Origin: Neelides folsomi
Taxonomy: Eukaryota; Arthropoda; Collembola; Neelipleona; Neelidae
Assembly: GCA_034687125.1 (NCBI GenBank)
Contig: JAQGBZ010000007.1
Span: 124,001-188,000, forward strand
Direction: 5' to 3'
DNA length: 64,000 bases
Position numbers and translations under genes: made by a program. Every line of letters starts with the position of its first letter. Position 1 is the first letter of the stretch. This document shows, one piece after another, positions 51,601 to 64,000 of the stretch. Under the pieces are notes generated by a model. It made no database searches. It was given only the letters and a program-made list of their open reading frames with translations, and had not been told where the DNA came from.

Positions 51601-52737
51601 TACACATTCCTGGAATTCCATCCGCATAAAAATTTAAGGAAAAACTAAATATATTACTTCACAACCTTCATTGTGTCTGCCATTCAATGCCATTGGCGCA
51701 ATGGATTAATTCACATCAATTCAACCCGTTAAAACTAAAACTGCTTTTCATGAACTTTCATATGTAATAATATTAATAATAAGTATACTTTGGTTCGGAA
51801 ATCCTAAGTGCATAAACCCGAGAGCTTTTACTCTTAGTTCCCTTTGTGAGTCTCAAACCATTATATCCTATTAAAAATCAATTTAGCCAACTCACCTGCT
51901 TCTTGTCTTTGCCATGCTATGGCAGAACAGAGCAAAGCCAAACTTTTCCCAGAACCAGTTGGGCTCTCGAAAAGGCCGTTCTGGCGCTTCTTCAAACATT
52001 CAATAACCTAAATGCAAACAATGATAATTAAAAGTTGTTATTTTTAAAATTCAACTTTGAATAAATACTAGATTTGGAATATGTTTCGTACTTTATAGGC
52101 AAATATGAGATAGATACCTAAATATGTAATATCTCATATTATATACCTATGCATACGACTAATTAAATTGATCGCGTTTAATAAACAAACATAATTTTGA
52201 TTTTATATTCAAAATGCTAATTCGTAAATTTAGGTATATTAAACAAATAAAAATAAAAGAAATTACGTGATATTGAGTAAAATATAATATGAAATGAATA
52301 ATAATAGTGAAATTATGAGAAATTAAAAAGAATATTACAAAGTTTAGATATAGCATGAAAGTTTAGATATTTAAAAGTATATGAATGAATTAGTATTAAA
52401 TGATTTAAATGAATGTTAAGTTAATGTGAAATAATTTTAAATGTCACGATGCCATATATGGGATATGTGACTTATGTGTAAATCATAATTCCTATTAAAA
52501 TGCCATGTATTACTGTTAATTAATAAAATATTTAACGGGTATTTATCGCTAAAAGAGGAGTAATAAGTTTAATATCCTTACCTTGCTCATCATTGCCAAT
52601 TGTGAAGGATAAGGCTTGGTCGGGAATTCAACCAATACACCTCCAATGTATTGTGACCTTGGGCCATTTGGGTTTGTAGCCGATGATTGAGAATTTGTCT
52701 TTGCTTGTGTCATTGTAACTGGTGTGAGTTGATCCAT
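36699..52737 (-). CDS. BRIP1: Fanconi anemia group J helicase (FANCJ/BRIP1), 20 coding exons
   Basis: FANCJ is an iron-sulfur 5'-3' DNA helicase of the XPD family that acts in crosslink repair and G-quadruplex unwinding. Exons from the start: 52737-52582, 52007-51896, 43005-42893, 42839-42733, 42603-42514, 41132-41036, 40959-40843, 40742-40641, 40525-40352, 39854-39696, 39622-39338, 39220-39089, 38942-38758, 38538-38406, 38332-38276, 38064-38023, 37849-37728, 37530-37498, 37405-37312, 37208-36699. They give 2820 nt, or 939 residues, in frame throughout. Visible motifs are Walker [10 protein letters not shown] (67-74), iron-sulfur cysteines 204, 219, 229 and 268, DEAH (311-314), LTSGTLSP, and motif [10 protein letters not shown] (732-739). 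PYPSQLAMM upstream of Walker A is FANCJ-like. The insert between Walker A and the cluster and the C-terminal tail are both much shorter than in the ~1250-residue human protein. RTEL1 is the main alternative, but the DHTCV and YPSQLAMM context favours FANCJ. Confidence 0.94.
41133..42513 (-). other. FANCJ intron 5, no other feature
   Basis: This 1.4-kb intron has a fairly balanced-composition half (41.15-41.7 kb, including a short GA run near 41421-41434) and an AT-rich half. I see no gene in it. Confidence 0.6.
44796..44815. repeat. GA-rich simple repeat
   Basis: Twenty bases consist only of A and G, mostly alternating GAGA. Similar shorter GAGAG runs recur in this intron and in 54-64 kb. 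Confidence 0.8.
46095..46115. repeat. (GATT)n microsatellite
   Basis: About five tandem GATT units lie in the AT-rich core of FANCJ intron 2. Confidence 0.85.
46271..46545. mobile_element. Possible mariner-type MITE
   Basis: The left edge (CAAGGTGGTCCACG) and right edge (CCAAACCACCCTT) form short imperfect inverted repeats beside TA dinucleotides. GGTGGTCCA-type ends are common in mariner-like elements. There is no coding remnant, and the exact right boundary is uncertain by a few bases. Confidence 0.5.
47693..47717 (+). other. G-quadruplex-forming motif
   Basis: Five runs of three to five G (GGGG, GGGGG, GGGGG, GGG, GGGG) are separated by single bases, comfortably exceeding the usual four-tract rule. 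It sits in FANCJ intron 2 and is C-rich on the FANCJ coding (transcript) strand. Confidence 0.85.
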
Positions 52738-54150
52738 GGTCAAATATACTGGAGCCGGGTCAGTGAAAATAAGAATAAAACTGACAAAAGAAAAATAATT
52801 AAATCAATTAGAAATGAAAAGAAGAGCCATAACCGAGTGTCCAAGTAGAGCAAATTAAAAATAAATTGTTATTATAATTGCCTTCATTGTGCAAATTCAA
52901 ATATTCTCATTAAACCAATTTTTATATTTATTTATCTTCAAAATGTCTATCTTTACAAGATCAATTTGTAAAATACCTAATGACAAACCATTTAAAAATT
53001 GAATCAAATTGAGCATATGTATTTAATAAATATTAATCTAGAATTAAATGAATTGTCTAACCAAATTACTATGTATGTTCACAACTTCCGATTCCCTAGC
53101 AGGAAAACAAGAAAGGAGACAAAAATAAAAATAATTACTTACTCAAATTGAGAAGATTTGATCGGAACTTTAAAGATGCTGTTGAATTGGAATGGATCAA
53201 AGGAAGAAGTCAATTAGTTCAGTGTGAATTAATTAGTAATTGCAATTTGAAATTACGACAAAAAATTGAATGTGAAGAGTGTATTTCAATTCTTATTCTT
53301 TTACATTAATTCCATTTCCATTGACAAAGATTTTCCCTCACAAAAGTTGGAATTTCCTTGTGGATTGTTTCCATGGTTTAGCCATCTGCTTCACCTTTCC
53401 CCTTCCAATCACTCCTTGTGTGTGGATTTGGATGAAAATGAAAGGGTCAGCAGAAAACTTCATCTCATTAAGTTGAGCGTCGGATGCACACAATCTTCCG
53501 ACTTTTATCTTTTCCAATCCACTTTCCCCACACACTCATCTTTGAACATTAGTTACATAAATCTCATAAGCATTAAAAGTGATATATCCTTTTTTGACGT
53601 GGGGATTAAAACCACTCATTCAGAAAAAACACCATTTGAAGTGAGGATTCATTTCCAACATCCAACACCAAATTGTACATTTTGATAAATACACCGACTA
53701 AAACATATTTATGAAATATTATTATAAAGGTAAACATGTATGTGTATAATATTGTGGGATAATAGATGTGATACCGAAATATAATTAAAACCTAAACTGG
53801 GCCAGACTTCTCCCCGTTTCCTATCCAATAAATGGATTATCGCAATAGGACAATTTACATATTTTTAATCATACGTTAATAAATTGGAATATTCATTCCT
53901 GTGTGATATTATGATATTATGATATACATTTGTAATATGTATGATGAGTTGAACATTTATAAAACAGTGTAAAATTTGTTATCTATTCATGAGTGCTAGT
54001 GGTGGTGATGCCTGAATTTACATTTTCTCCTTAATCACCTCAACTTGGAAGTTTAGATACCTAGGAAGTTTTTACCCACGCCACGATTAAGCCACCTGGG
54101 AAGGTGTATTGGATTTATTGAAAATTAATGTCCATTATTTTAAATAGGCT
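52738..54150. other. FANCJ 5' flank
   Basis: This holds the FANCJ 5' UTR and promoter. An open frame reading away from FANCJ (53266-53685, 139 codons) lacks an ATG start and resembles nothing I know. The sequence is AT-rich. A transcription start cannot be placed. Confidence 0.5.
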
Positions 54151-57100
54151 TCTATGTGAGTGAGCCAGAGGTCGGAGCTTTGAAGATAGGGGGGAAAATA
54201 TTCAAAAAATTAAATATGCGCTCAAGAACATTTTACAATCCTTTGATCTTTCCCATTCATTTGAAATTCATGTGTAATATTCAATTCATGACGTTTCATG
54301 GAGGTATGAAAGATTCATACGTAGGAGTTCATTCTCGAGGCAAATCAGAAGGAGATAAGGAAAGCGAAAAGGAAAGATAAACCTTCCCATATTTAACTCC
54401 ACTATGAATAAAGAAATGATTACTTTTGCACTTGAGGTTAATCCTCATAAAAATAAAAGTTTATTACGGAGGAAGATTATTAAACGGCTTTATTTTATGC
54501 CCTGGCCCACGCACGATCCAAGGGAGACACTCAGTGATCCGGAGTCTCCGAGAAATTAGAAAATAAATAAAAGATGTGAGGAACTAGAAGTACCCGGAGT
54601 CGTGCGGGCTTTGGAGAATAATGTCATTAAGAAGGGGACTGTTGGGGGAGTGTGATTGTGGGCAAAGAAGGGTGATTGAATGGGCAATCTGCGTGTATCC
54701 CTTTTTGGCACATGGAAGAGGAGGTCCAGCAGGGTTCCACGGTCCCATAGGGGACTGTCAATAACTCCGATTAGGCCCCGTCGTTTCCTCATCCGGGTTT
54801 CGCGTAGTGTCCCCTCCTCGCATGTTCGGCGGGTGATAATGTGCTCATTCCTCATTCATTAGCCGGAGGATCACACCTGAGGACGAAGGACCCGCGAGAC
54901 TCCCTTTCTCATTACTCGAAGTGAGCGTGGGTGGCTGGAGGTGGAAAGCTCCGGGACCCAAGTAAATGAATTACTGGGCCAGTATGAAATATTGAGTAGG
55001 GCCTTCCTTCTTGGCTCCGTGGGCACGCGAAGTGATGGCCAGAGGTGTTACACTCTCTTCCCCATCAAACTTTCAGGAGACATGGAAGGCGAGCAACTGA
55101 GGCTCCATTGATTTCGTCCCGTGATTAATTCAAACCGGCGGGGGTAGAATGAGGCGTCTTGGAACGGAGGCACTTTGTTCCCTCCTAATTCACTTAACGT
55201 CCGGATGAGTGGGTTTTTTAAAAAGTCGTTTTATTCCCGGATGCCTCGGCTGGCTGTGAATCAGAGGTTGGGTTTCACTCGATTGACACCGCCGGTTCCT
55301 CCGGTCTGGTGAGCTCACCCTTGGGAAGATCAAAGCACTGGCTAAACGGTGACAGTGGAGGCATTTCCATAATTATTTCCGGCTCCCGTCTGGAGCTGCT
55401 GTGGAGAGGCGACGGGCCTCTACTGCTCAATTAGCCGACGCTCCTCTCGCCCGGGAAGGGAGGCAGGCAATAAAATCAATTTGGGCGGAGAGGAAGCCGG
55501 AATGATTCAGGTTGTATCACAGCGAGGAGTCCGATTTCGGACCATTATGATCCTGCTACCCGGTATGTGTGGGATGGAGGAGACAAGGTATTAAAGGAAT
55601 GAGTCCAGCCGGCCGAAATAATGCTCCCTCCCGAGCTCCCTTCTCCATCACCAGAGGAGATGGCCAAGAAGGAATTTATTAGTGCCAAATTTTCCAAATC
55701 ATTAAGTGCAGATATTTCAGTGAATTACAAGTCGTTTATGTAGCGGATGGCTGGGCTCTCCTGCTACTCGGGGAATGAAGTCATCGCTATTACACGCCGC
55801 AGTGACTTTCACTCCGTTAGCTCAGCAGAAAAGGAAGGCGAGTGAGGAGGTTTTATGGACGCCCCATACATTCATGGCATCCTCGAGGAGAGATTCGGAT
55901 TTTATTGGTGTCGCTGTCGGCACGGCGAGTTTACTTCCGAGGCGCCGCCGGAGACCATCGGTCCTTACAACACCCGCCTCGGCCAATCTCTAATTCAACC
56001 GGCGATCGATGGGGCTCAATTAGCTCACTCTTCCTCGCTGACCTTTCCTTCCCCGCCGTCAGTCGAGTTTTTCTCCTCCCGGAGCCTCGACCACAAAGTT
56101 GGAGATTAGGCCCAATTTTCCACTCGCTGCTCTTCGCTCCTAACAATCCCAACTTCCACTCCTCTGATCATCCGGGGAGCGCATAGAAAACAGAAATCCA
56201 CGATTCGAGAAACCAATGTACCATGACGTGAATTGAGCATTCCCAAAGCCTGTCATTTGCAAATGCAGCCGATCCTTCACTTCCAACTCGCGGAAGAATC
56301 CCACCACCTCGGTCCCCTCGCCAAGGCGCCAATTAACTTGGGACCCTCGCCGAATTGCAAGAGTCAGATGGTCATTTGCGATTAGGTCCCCTCGATATCT
56401 CCGACGAGGGTGGAGGACTGCCGGGCATTTGTATTCGGGCGGGCCGGTCTGACAATGTGGAATTTGTGGGGTCTTGGAGAAGATAAAGCCAGTTTTCTCC
56501 TCCGCAACAATTTGACTCACAGTGGGGTGAGAGGAAAAGATCCATACAGACGACAAGGATCATAATTTGGAAAAGAGATAAGAATTATTTCCTTCCTGCT
56601 GAGGTTTGAGGGCAGATTCACCATAGATAGGGGAATATTGCCCGCAATAGACCGATTTATTCTGGACAGCAAAATAATGCCATCGATCTGATCCTCAGAT
56701 ATTCCAATAAACACACTCACATTATTTGTCTCTTCCCCTCTCCGTCCCGCAGAGTGGCGAATCTCTCCGTCATTAATAAGCCCTTCGCGGAAAGCTCATG
56801 TCGGCCCGACCAGAAGAAAAGCTTACAATGGTCCTATGTCGGACGGGTCGTAAACCCTCTGCATATCATCGACCCTACTCCTTGTGTAAGCCCACATGTA
56901 TTTATATGCACCTCCACTAGTGTCTCATGAGAGGCGGGAGGGAATGGCATAAACGTGGTATGCCAAGAGTCTGTCTGTGAACATTCACATTGTTGGAGCG
57001 TGGAGGGCTGCACATTCATTATTTCATAAGGCCCAGCTCCACCCAAAACGAGTCATGGAGAGAATGGTTAGAAGGAGGAGGCCTCGTCACTCAATTCGGA

Positions 57101-60100
57101 GAGATTGAAGGGCCAGGTAATTAACTATGCATACTTAACATTCTATTATTCACGTCCCAGGTCCAAACTCCGTTCCGATTTCTTCATTGGCACTCGGACT
57201 GTAAGGGAGGATGTGAAGGGACTCGGCCGGCTTCCGCTATTTTACGGCCGCAAATTGGCACTAATGGTGGCAACACTTGATGTTTCCTCTCTGTTCCTTC
57301 ACCATTACGACTCTCCTGTCCATCACGCGAGAAGGGAAAACAAGGAGTCCGCACCTCCATTAGCCGGCCCTCCTTGCAATTTCATGTGCCACTGAGCATC
57401 TGCGTGAACCTGTCATCTTCATGCGATCCTCAACGGCCTTTTATCAATTTACACCTCATGACAACGCCGTTGGGAATGGTTGGGAATGGGACACACGGAA
57501 CTGGCACGAGGTGTGAGCATTCCAAGCCGTTGCAATAAACAATATACCTCTCGCCATTTGAAATGTGTGGGGGGCTTGATTGGCCTTTGACCATTCTTTA
57601 TGGCCCTCATAGTCCAATGTGTGCAATACTCATATACATACTTATGTTACCTTTGGGAGTTGATAATATTATGCTACTCGATAGACTAAAGTCATCACTG
57701 GAGCTACCAAATTGAAATGCTCACTTGGAGAGAGAGAGGCTAATGGCAGTGATTGAAAGAATAAATGAGAAATTCCGACTCTGGGGATGGAGGGAGGATT
57801 CGAGGCGGTTCAATTACATTTAATTTCGAGTCGGAGGTCGAGGGTAACTGATAATGATCCACTGGATTGGAAGTCACAACTTGAGGCCAATACCCGAACG
57901 TGCTCCTCCGGCTTTTCACTTTTTAGCAAACAATTACGCCTATCCAATTACATACAGGCCGGGAAGTTGAATTAATCAGGGGCCGGTTTCCCGAAATAAA
58001 AGGGATAATGTTTCGTGGATCATTTCCCTAAATCTCTCGTAGATCCCTGGTTGGTACACGGGTGAGGAAGTGTGAAGTTCGAGGGAGCCATTTCATTTTT
58101 TCTAATAGTTTGGAAAGGTCGAGGGAACAGATGGGTACAAGAAGATTGAGGGTATTAGATTTTCGACCCGAGATTTTAATCATTTTATTGAAGGAGTGTT
58201 TGTTTAAGGTAAAGAGAGACATGAAGAAGGCAGGCCTGCTGGCTCTCGGGTCAATTTTGAGACCTGGAGCCGAGGTGCCTGGAGTAAAAAGTGGAATGAT
58301 AGGAGAAACAAGGTCAAGCAGTTGAGGCACAATTAGACGAGTGAGAGAATTCGCACCTCTCCTCGTGAGAAGGAGGTGGCGGAGTTTGGACCTCGTCGCC
58401 AGTCCCACCCACAGCACCCACACTCCCATTCCGGGGTTTTAATTGGTCTAATTTATGCGACGGAGTCCGGCGGGACTCGGGTGGGTGATTAGAAAAGTGA
58501 GATATTGATGGTGGAGACTGGAGAACAAATAAGGGTCTCATTAGACCGTCTCGCATTAATTGGGAGGTGGTGGGGCGAGGTGAGGAGGAGGGAGAGCGAA
58601 GTGTGTGGCAAAGTAGGTGGTTTCATACTCATTAAAGATGCGACGTAACTAGTTGGAGAAGAGCCATTTGGAAGGAGGATTGCAACGCCTGGTGAGGCTC
58701 GGAGGCGCCGCAGGTTCGCAGTTCCAAACCCGTTATTATTATTACATACCACTCTGGAGTTGGTATAGGAGATGAAGAATGATGATAACTCGTCATTGTT
58801 TGAATCCTGAAAATGATATGCTTTTTTTGCTCTTTGGCCCTCCTTCGTGCCAGCGAAGGGGCTCATTCTCACGCTGATGATGTGTGCAATCAAGTCTGTC
58901 TTCGTTTATCCATCATTTTTCACCTCTTGGAATTTTCTCCTCCCTGCAGCTTAGCCCCACCAAATTTATTGACTTGATTATTCCCGGTCTCCGACGGAGG
59001 AGTCTCCCTTCCTTTCAATTAACTCCTTCACACGTCTCCTCCTCCTCCCATTCAGGAGGCCCATTCATTCTCGGAGAATTCCTCGTCTGGACCTGAAGGG
59101 CGCTACCAAGGAGGCGTGGGTCCGGTCCGGAGACAAATCGCTTCTCAAATCAGCCAAATAATCCCTCATCCCTTTATCAACCTGATTAACTTGTTTATTG
59201 GCCCTCTCTCCCATGTCATCCGCCTCCTATCGGCCTCCCTCATCTCACGAAGCGCAAATTTTGGCTCATTTCCCCTCCTAGGTGGTCTCGCCTAATTGAG
59301 AATCGAATTTCCACCATTCGCCCACAAACCAAATTCCAGGACGGAGACTTTTCATTACGACGCGACCACAACGAGACTCCGCTCATTACTGCCTCGGAGA
59401 ACAATGGCCGGATCTGATAAGAGATGATGTGATTAAGAGTGAATTGGAAGAGGACGTGAGGGAAGGATTGCACCCTCCGTTCCCGGCCCAATCAGCGGAT
59501 GAGGTGTGCGGGCCGGAGATGATGGAGGAGGATCCGGAGTTGACAGGTGCCCTGTGAGTTCGTTAAGACGAGAGGGTTCCGGGAGGAGGAGGCCCGGGTC
59601 GGAGATGAGTTATTTGGACCTTTGGGGAAACCTCACACATGGCCGGTCCGCGAATCGCCCCAATTGATTCTCCAGGTGGCCGGAGATTTCCGAGGCAACA
59701 AGCGCCTTCCGTCCGAGGAAACCACACGCTCTCGTCCACAATTTATTTTCACCTTTTACGAGTGTTTGTTTATGAGGGAGTGTTGGGAGATGGGGAAGGA
59801 GATACGGAGGTGGTTGAAGTGGCACGAAGCAGGAGCGGGCTCCTCTGGCCACTCGATAAAAAGAGGAGCTAAAACAAAGAATAATATAACTCATATCTGG
59901 ATCTGATCAGTCTACAGAGGAGGTGTTCATAGGCCGACCCTGGTTTGGGAAGTAATTATGTTGGAAAGGCAGTAAACCGATCCTCTTTATGGCACTTTAA
60001 AATGCAAGCGATGAGAGGGATTTGGAGGTATGCGAGCCGGCCCCAATTCCCCAACCTCTCCGCCGCATTCCGAGACTCTCGGCCGGACCCGCGATTAATT

Positions 60101-63100
60101 GAGGTGAGGGAATTGATTAGGGAGGCTTCCTCCAGAGGAAGATGTAAACTGGCGCTCTGTGTGGCGGGAGGAACGGATGCGAGCGACAAGAAGACGAGTA
60201 AGTATCGGATGTTCCTCCAAGAGTTATGAGTTTGGTTAGGGCCAAAGTTTGTTAGTTTTTCTAGCCTTGTTAAAGCCCGCAGGTAGGCTGCCCTCCATTA
60301 TGGAGCAGTAATTCTTTCGCTGACGGTTCGAGGCCCCGGGCGAGGGCCATTATAACCAGCAACCCATTGTTCGACACACTATTTACTTTTCCTTAGCGCC
60401 CCAGCAAATTACACCATTATATACCCTTGGCACTCTGGCCCTTCCAGCCCCCGAATCAACTCGTTATTCCCCATTTCCGAAAACCTATATTTTCCATAAT
60501 CGCATCTCGGGGTATTTTATTAGCCAGCCCGGGGCGGCCATCTCTGACGGAGACACTGGGAGCTACCTGGCTTCAGAGGCGGAGCCCCAGAGGTGTGTTC
60601 TCAAAGATGTATGCGGCGCCGAAAGTGGGCTGACAAAAAATTGGCGACAATCTCGCCAAGAAGGTAGCGGGGAGGGTGACCCGGAGAAGTCCGGAGGAGC
60701 CTCGCTCTCTAGAGGGTGTCAGCAGGGGTCGAGGGCTCTGGTTGGAGAGGGTCAGATCGGTGGAGAGCTGGCGCCAAGTGATGCCTACTCACAGCTGGGG
60801 GTCATTTACTCATCTCGAAACTGCCTTTTGTCTCAAAAATGCCCAGGTAATAGAATGAGGCTCGTATCATTATTGTAATTCACTGTTTGTTTCTCGGCTC
60901 ATTCCCGGCTCTTCCAATGACTCGGTCAGAGATGAGTTATTGGTTCTGGAGGAAGGAGGTTCGGGCTGGAGCCACGAGTCCCCCCAGCTTAGTATGCCAG
61001 ACTTGTGGCTCATTTTTATGGTACATAAAGTCGGGGAGGGGGAAGTTGGCGGCCCTTCACTCCAAACCAGCCTGCGGGTGACATTCGACGGGGAAAGTGT
61101 CGCTTCAAATGTCATTCCAACCTCGGAATACTTAATATAGGATCATCGGAGTGATGCAACTCCCGCTATCAGACCACATCCCTCACAACTGACAGCCTCT
61201 TCCGCAACTCCGCTCCTCCGTGATAACCCCGGGTCTCCTCAGCCACCTTGCACCATCACCCGGGCTCTGTTGCAATTCAATCACTCCTCCGCACCCAAAT
61301 GAGAACGTCCAAACCACGACAAATCCATCATTTATTAATCCCTTAATGGCTCTAATTATCTATGTACCACAAGAGTGGTTCCTCACTTTCAAAATATAAA
61401 TTTACATATTGGATGAGATGTGTAGTAGCAGAAGCTCAAGTGCCCACGGAGGCCTTCGTACCCAACTAAGTATGCAAATGGTAAACAGTAGCAATCAATA
61501 GACGACATACCAATTGATAGAATGCATCTAATAATCTACATTGGCATTGTGGGCTTAGATTCAATTACCATTTAACATGGGCACAAGGAGTTACTTTGTT
61601 AGTTGGGGATTCTTAATGTACCTTGTATGCACAATCACAATACAAGCCCACGAACCTGAGGCAATGAGGAACTTTACCAATAATCATTACATTAGAATTC
61701 TTACAATGTTATCAGAATGAATAAAGGAGAGAAAAAAAGTTTGAAAACTGGTTCGAATCAACTTCTGTTTCCTCACCCCATTCTATCATTTAACGCTGGG
61801 TAAAGTGATGGAAGCCTCATTGATAAATCATTTTTAAAAGATCGATGTAAATCGTTAGGGCCGATTAAGCAGCCATATAAAAAACACCTTCTATGTATAT
61901 AACTGTGTAAATAAACCGATTCAGTTCTTTCATTAAACCCTCGACGTTTGCGTAAATTAGAATGAAAGCCCCAGTGAAGGATCCCTATCGCGTAAGTGCG
62001 AGCGGTTCTTTTCAAATATGCATGGCCCAATGGCATATAAGTTTATATAACTACCAGTGTGAGTTGGTTCAATTGAAACGTCCCTAATCGCAAGGATGAA
62101 CTGAATTCATATTAATAAACACCAAGGAGATTGAACCTAATTGCCCGCAGCGCGCCAAGGAATTACCGAAAGTGAGGAGAAGGAACGGTTTTTCCCCCAT
62201 CAGACTCCAATGAGCTTCAATGAAGGAACATGAGAACGGGCCTAAGTACACATGTCCAGGTATTATTGTTTTCACCTCCTCGGGAGAGATTGAGTGCATG
62301 CATATGTTGGAGGCAGCTCTTAATAATAGTCAAATTCTTTGGCCGCGAGAGGCAAGGAGGAAGGAATGGGTAATTGCGAGGGAAGAGGTATGTGTCTATG
62401 GAAGAGATCCTCCTCCAAAATGTTGTCAAAGAAGTAAGGTTGATTTGATGGATGGCCAAGTTTCGAATTATCTCTTGAGAATATCTGGTCCTCTGAAGAG
62501 AGGTAGTCGAAGCCGCCCCTGAAAACAAGCTCTGTCTCTCAGAGCCGCTTTTTATCCAAGGAACACTTCCTTCCCTGCGACGCCTTGAGACGAAGGGCCC
62601 TGGGTCTGCCGACATGCCCAGCTCGGTTCCTAATTAGTCCTCGGAGCCGAAACCAATGAAATGGAGCCAGTGATGGTGCTAATCAATCACCGGCCCATTA
62701 CCCAAATCCCCCTCCCCCACGCTCAGGTGAGAGAACTTTTCACCAAGGCAATTAAGAGAGAAAAACGACGCTGGGGGTCCGGAGCCAGAGGATCACTCTC
62801 GTTTCTTGATGAGGAACTTGCCGTGCGGATGGGCTCCGTTTTTTACCTCGCCCATTTCTCCCATTAGAGGAGAAAAACCCACTCGGGGTCAGGGCAGAAT
62901 TGAAAAGATAATCGGGGTCTAAATAGAGAAGTGAGGTGATGAGAGGGAAAGAGAGTCGTCGTGGATAGATGCACCTTGGAGGCCGAGGGCGTGAGGGCCA
63001 TTTCCCTCCTTCATTTCCCTACCTGTCTCCTTCTGGCCCCAGCGAGAGTGTTGAACGTGGCTCCTTGACGGCTCTCCCTCCACCTCGCCCTCCACCATAC

Positions 63101-64000
63101 AATATCCCAAATTCAGGGTTGGCGTGACAGGGGAAATTGCACAAAACGCCCACTCTCGTAACTAGTTTCTTATGAAACGCCCGTATCCTCCGACTCTCCT
63201 GGAACTGTCTCCCACATGAATCCCACCTCAACTCCACGGCCCGTTCCGATCCTGGGGGAATGTTATCTGGTGGATCTGAGCCCGTTCTCCCAATGCTCGT
63301 CCTCGATTGCCTATTATTGGCCATTGGAACTGCGAGGATGGACGTGGGCTGTATCAAAATGGAGATGCTTGGAATTCGTAATGTGTGTAAAGTGAGGTCA
63401 TAAAGAGAGAGAAGAATGGGAAGAGTGTTGGCTCCACATTTCCAACTCTGCCACTCTGCATATCTCGCATACTTTCCCCCTCCCGGCCCGGAGAATTTGT
63501 GGAAAAGGACCGGAGAGCGGCCGTCAATTTATGCCCGGACTGCATGCGATTATTGCAATTTGAGAATAATATGAATGGACATGAGGAACTCTTGTTCCTC
63601 GAGCGCAAAGGGTGTGGAACGAAGAAAGGATCTTTCTTTTAGAAGTTGATATGTGTTCATTTGATTGCAGGTATTATAAGATGCGTGTCGGAATGATGGA
63701 AATGGAGGGACCTTTGAGGCCCCTTCTTTTGATATGTTTTTGATCATCTTCCCCAATTCTCCCATTTCCCACTGAGGATGAACTCAAGTTGGGCACAATT
63801 CCCCTTCTTCATTTTCCTGCGTGCTTGGGGGATTGGGGCGAGTGTCGCGATGGTTTTGACGCTACACTTGTCTTCTCGGCGGCTCTGGAGATTAATGTAA
63901 TCCTCCTACAGCCCACGGATTTCCATCCCACGGATCTCCATCCCACCGATCTCCTTCCCTCGCCTGCCCCAACCTCTTCCTCCGGCCCGGAAGTGTTGCA
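54151..64000. other. G+C-rich stretch with no recognisable gene
   Basis: This last 10 kb differs from the rest of the window. Hand counts give 39 G/C of 60 at 55921-55980 and 34 of 60 at 60001-60060, against 7 of 60 at 45541-45600. Open frames occur in several registers of both strands, as composition alone would produce, and none shows a domain, conserved motif or convincing splice chain. Short ATTA/TAATT words, GAGAG runs and GCCAT words recur. The 61.4-61.9 kb part is more AT-rich. It could be dense regulatory sequence, UTR or long noncoding exons, or a gene too diverged for me to see. Confidence 0.5.

Larger units (their letters stand above)
43006..51895 (-). other. FANCJ intron 2, 8.9 kb, compositionally mixed
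   Basis: Most FANCJ introns are well under 600 bases, so this one stands out. About 43.0-45.5 kb and 46.7-51.8 kb are clearly richer in G+C than typical intron sequence here; 45.5-46.7 kb is very AT-rich. The richer parts carry many chance open frames on both strands (up to 162 codons at 48011-48499, minus) but none resembles a known protein. They also contain GA-rich runs and a strong G-quadruplex motif, listed separately. Confidence 0.6.

Noticed and set aside
53266-53685. 139-codon open frame divergent from FANCJ
   Set aside because: It has no ATG at its start and no recognisable motif, and its composition is like translated noncoding DNA.
56140-56556. 138-codon minus-strand open frame in the G+C-rich block
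   Set aside because: Other frames are equally open across it and no conserved feature is visible.
61746-61765. tRNA B-box-like GGTTCGAATCA
   Set aside because: No A box, no cloverleaf arms and no terminator run at the right spacing; a chance match.

Overview
The window is nuclear DNA from an animal, most likely an arthropod. The evidence is spliced genes with short AT-rich GT-AG introns, metazoan-type core machinery proteins, AATAAA poly(A) signals, and Tc1/mariner- and pogo-like repeats. The AT-rich background and protein flavour would fit a copepod such as a sea louse; that is inference, not shown by the sequence. Five protein-coding genes were rebuilt exon by exon, with reading phase kept across every junction.

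Layout. (1) 1-18.6 kb is a compact housekeeping cluster. The spliceosome core factor Prp8 (+, 973-10157, 18 exons) runs tail-to-tail into RPB2, the second-largest RNA polymerase II subunit (-, 16942-10693, 16 exons). RPB2 is in turn head-to-head with RPC8/POLR3H, an RNA polymerase III subunit (+, 17684-18508, 3 exons). The last RPB2 exon is followed by a second, decayed copy of itself. (2) 18.6-29.9 kb is gene-poor and AT-rich. It holds a 510-bp and a ~487-bp inverted-repeat element, a LINE endonuclease relic and a possible untranslated first exon. (3) 29.9-32.2 kb encodes a secreted, probably GPI-anchored, leucine-rich-repeat protein resembling connectin (two coding exons). (4) 33.7-35.1 kb holds two short DNA transposon remnants. 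(5) 36.7-52.7 kb is the FANCJ/BRIP1 DNA helicase (-, 20 coding exons), with an 8.9-kb second intron. (6) 53-64 kb has no gene I can support.

How the genes relate. Prp8, RPB2 and RPC8 all serve RNA synthesis or processing and are likely expressed in every cell; RPB2 and RPC8 share a 741-bp upstream region. FANCJ acts in DNA repair and has no evident functional tie to its neighbours. The LRR protein is a cell-surface molecule.

The least expected feature is composition. The big FANCJ intron and especially 54-64 kb are far richer in G+C than the rest (hand count 39/60 at 55921-55980 against 7/60 at 45541-45600), yet no gene can be read there. A cis-regulatory block or an unannotated transcript is possible. 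I found no CRISPR array, no convincing RNA gene, and nothing that qualifies as a new multi-gene system.
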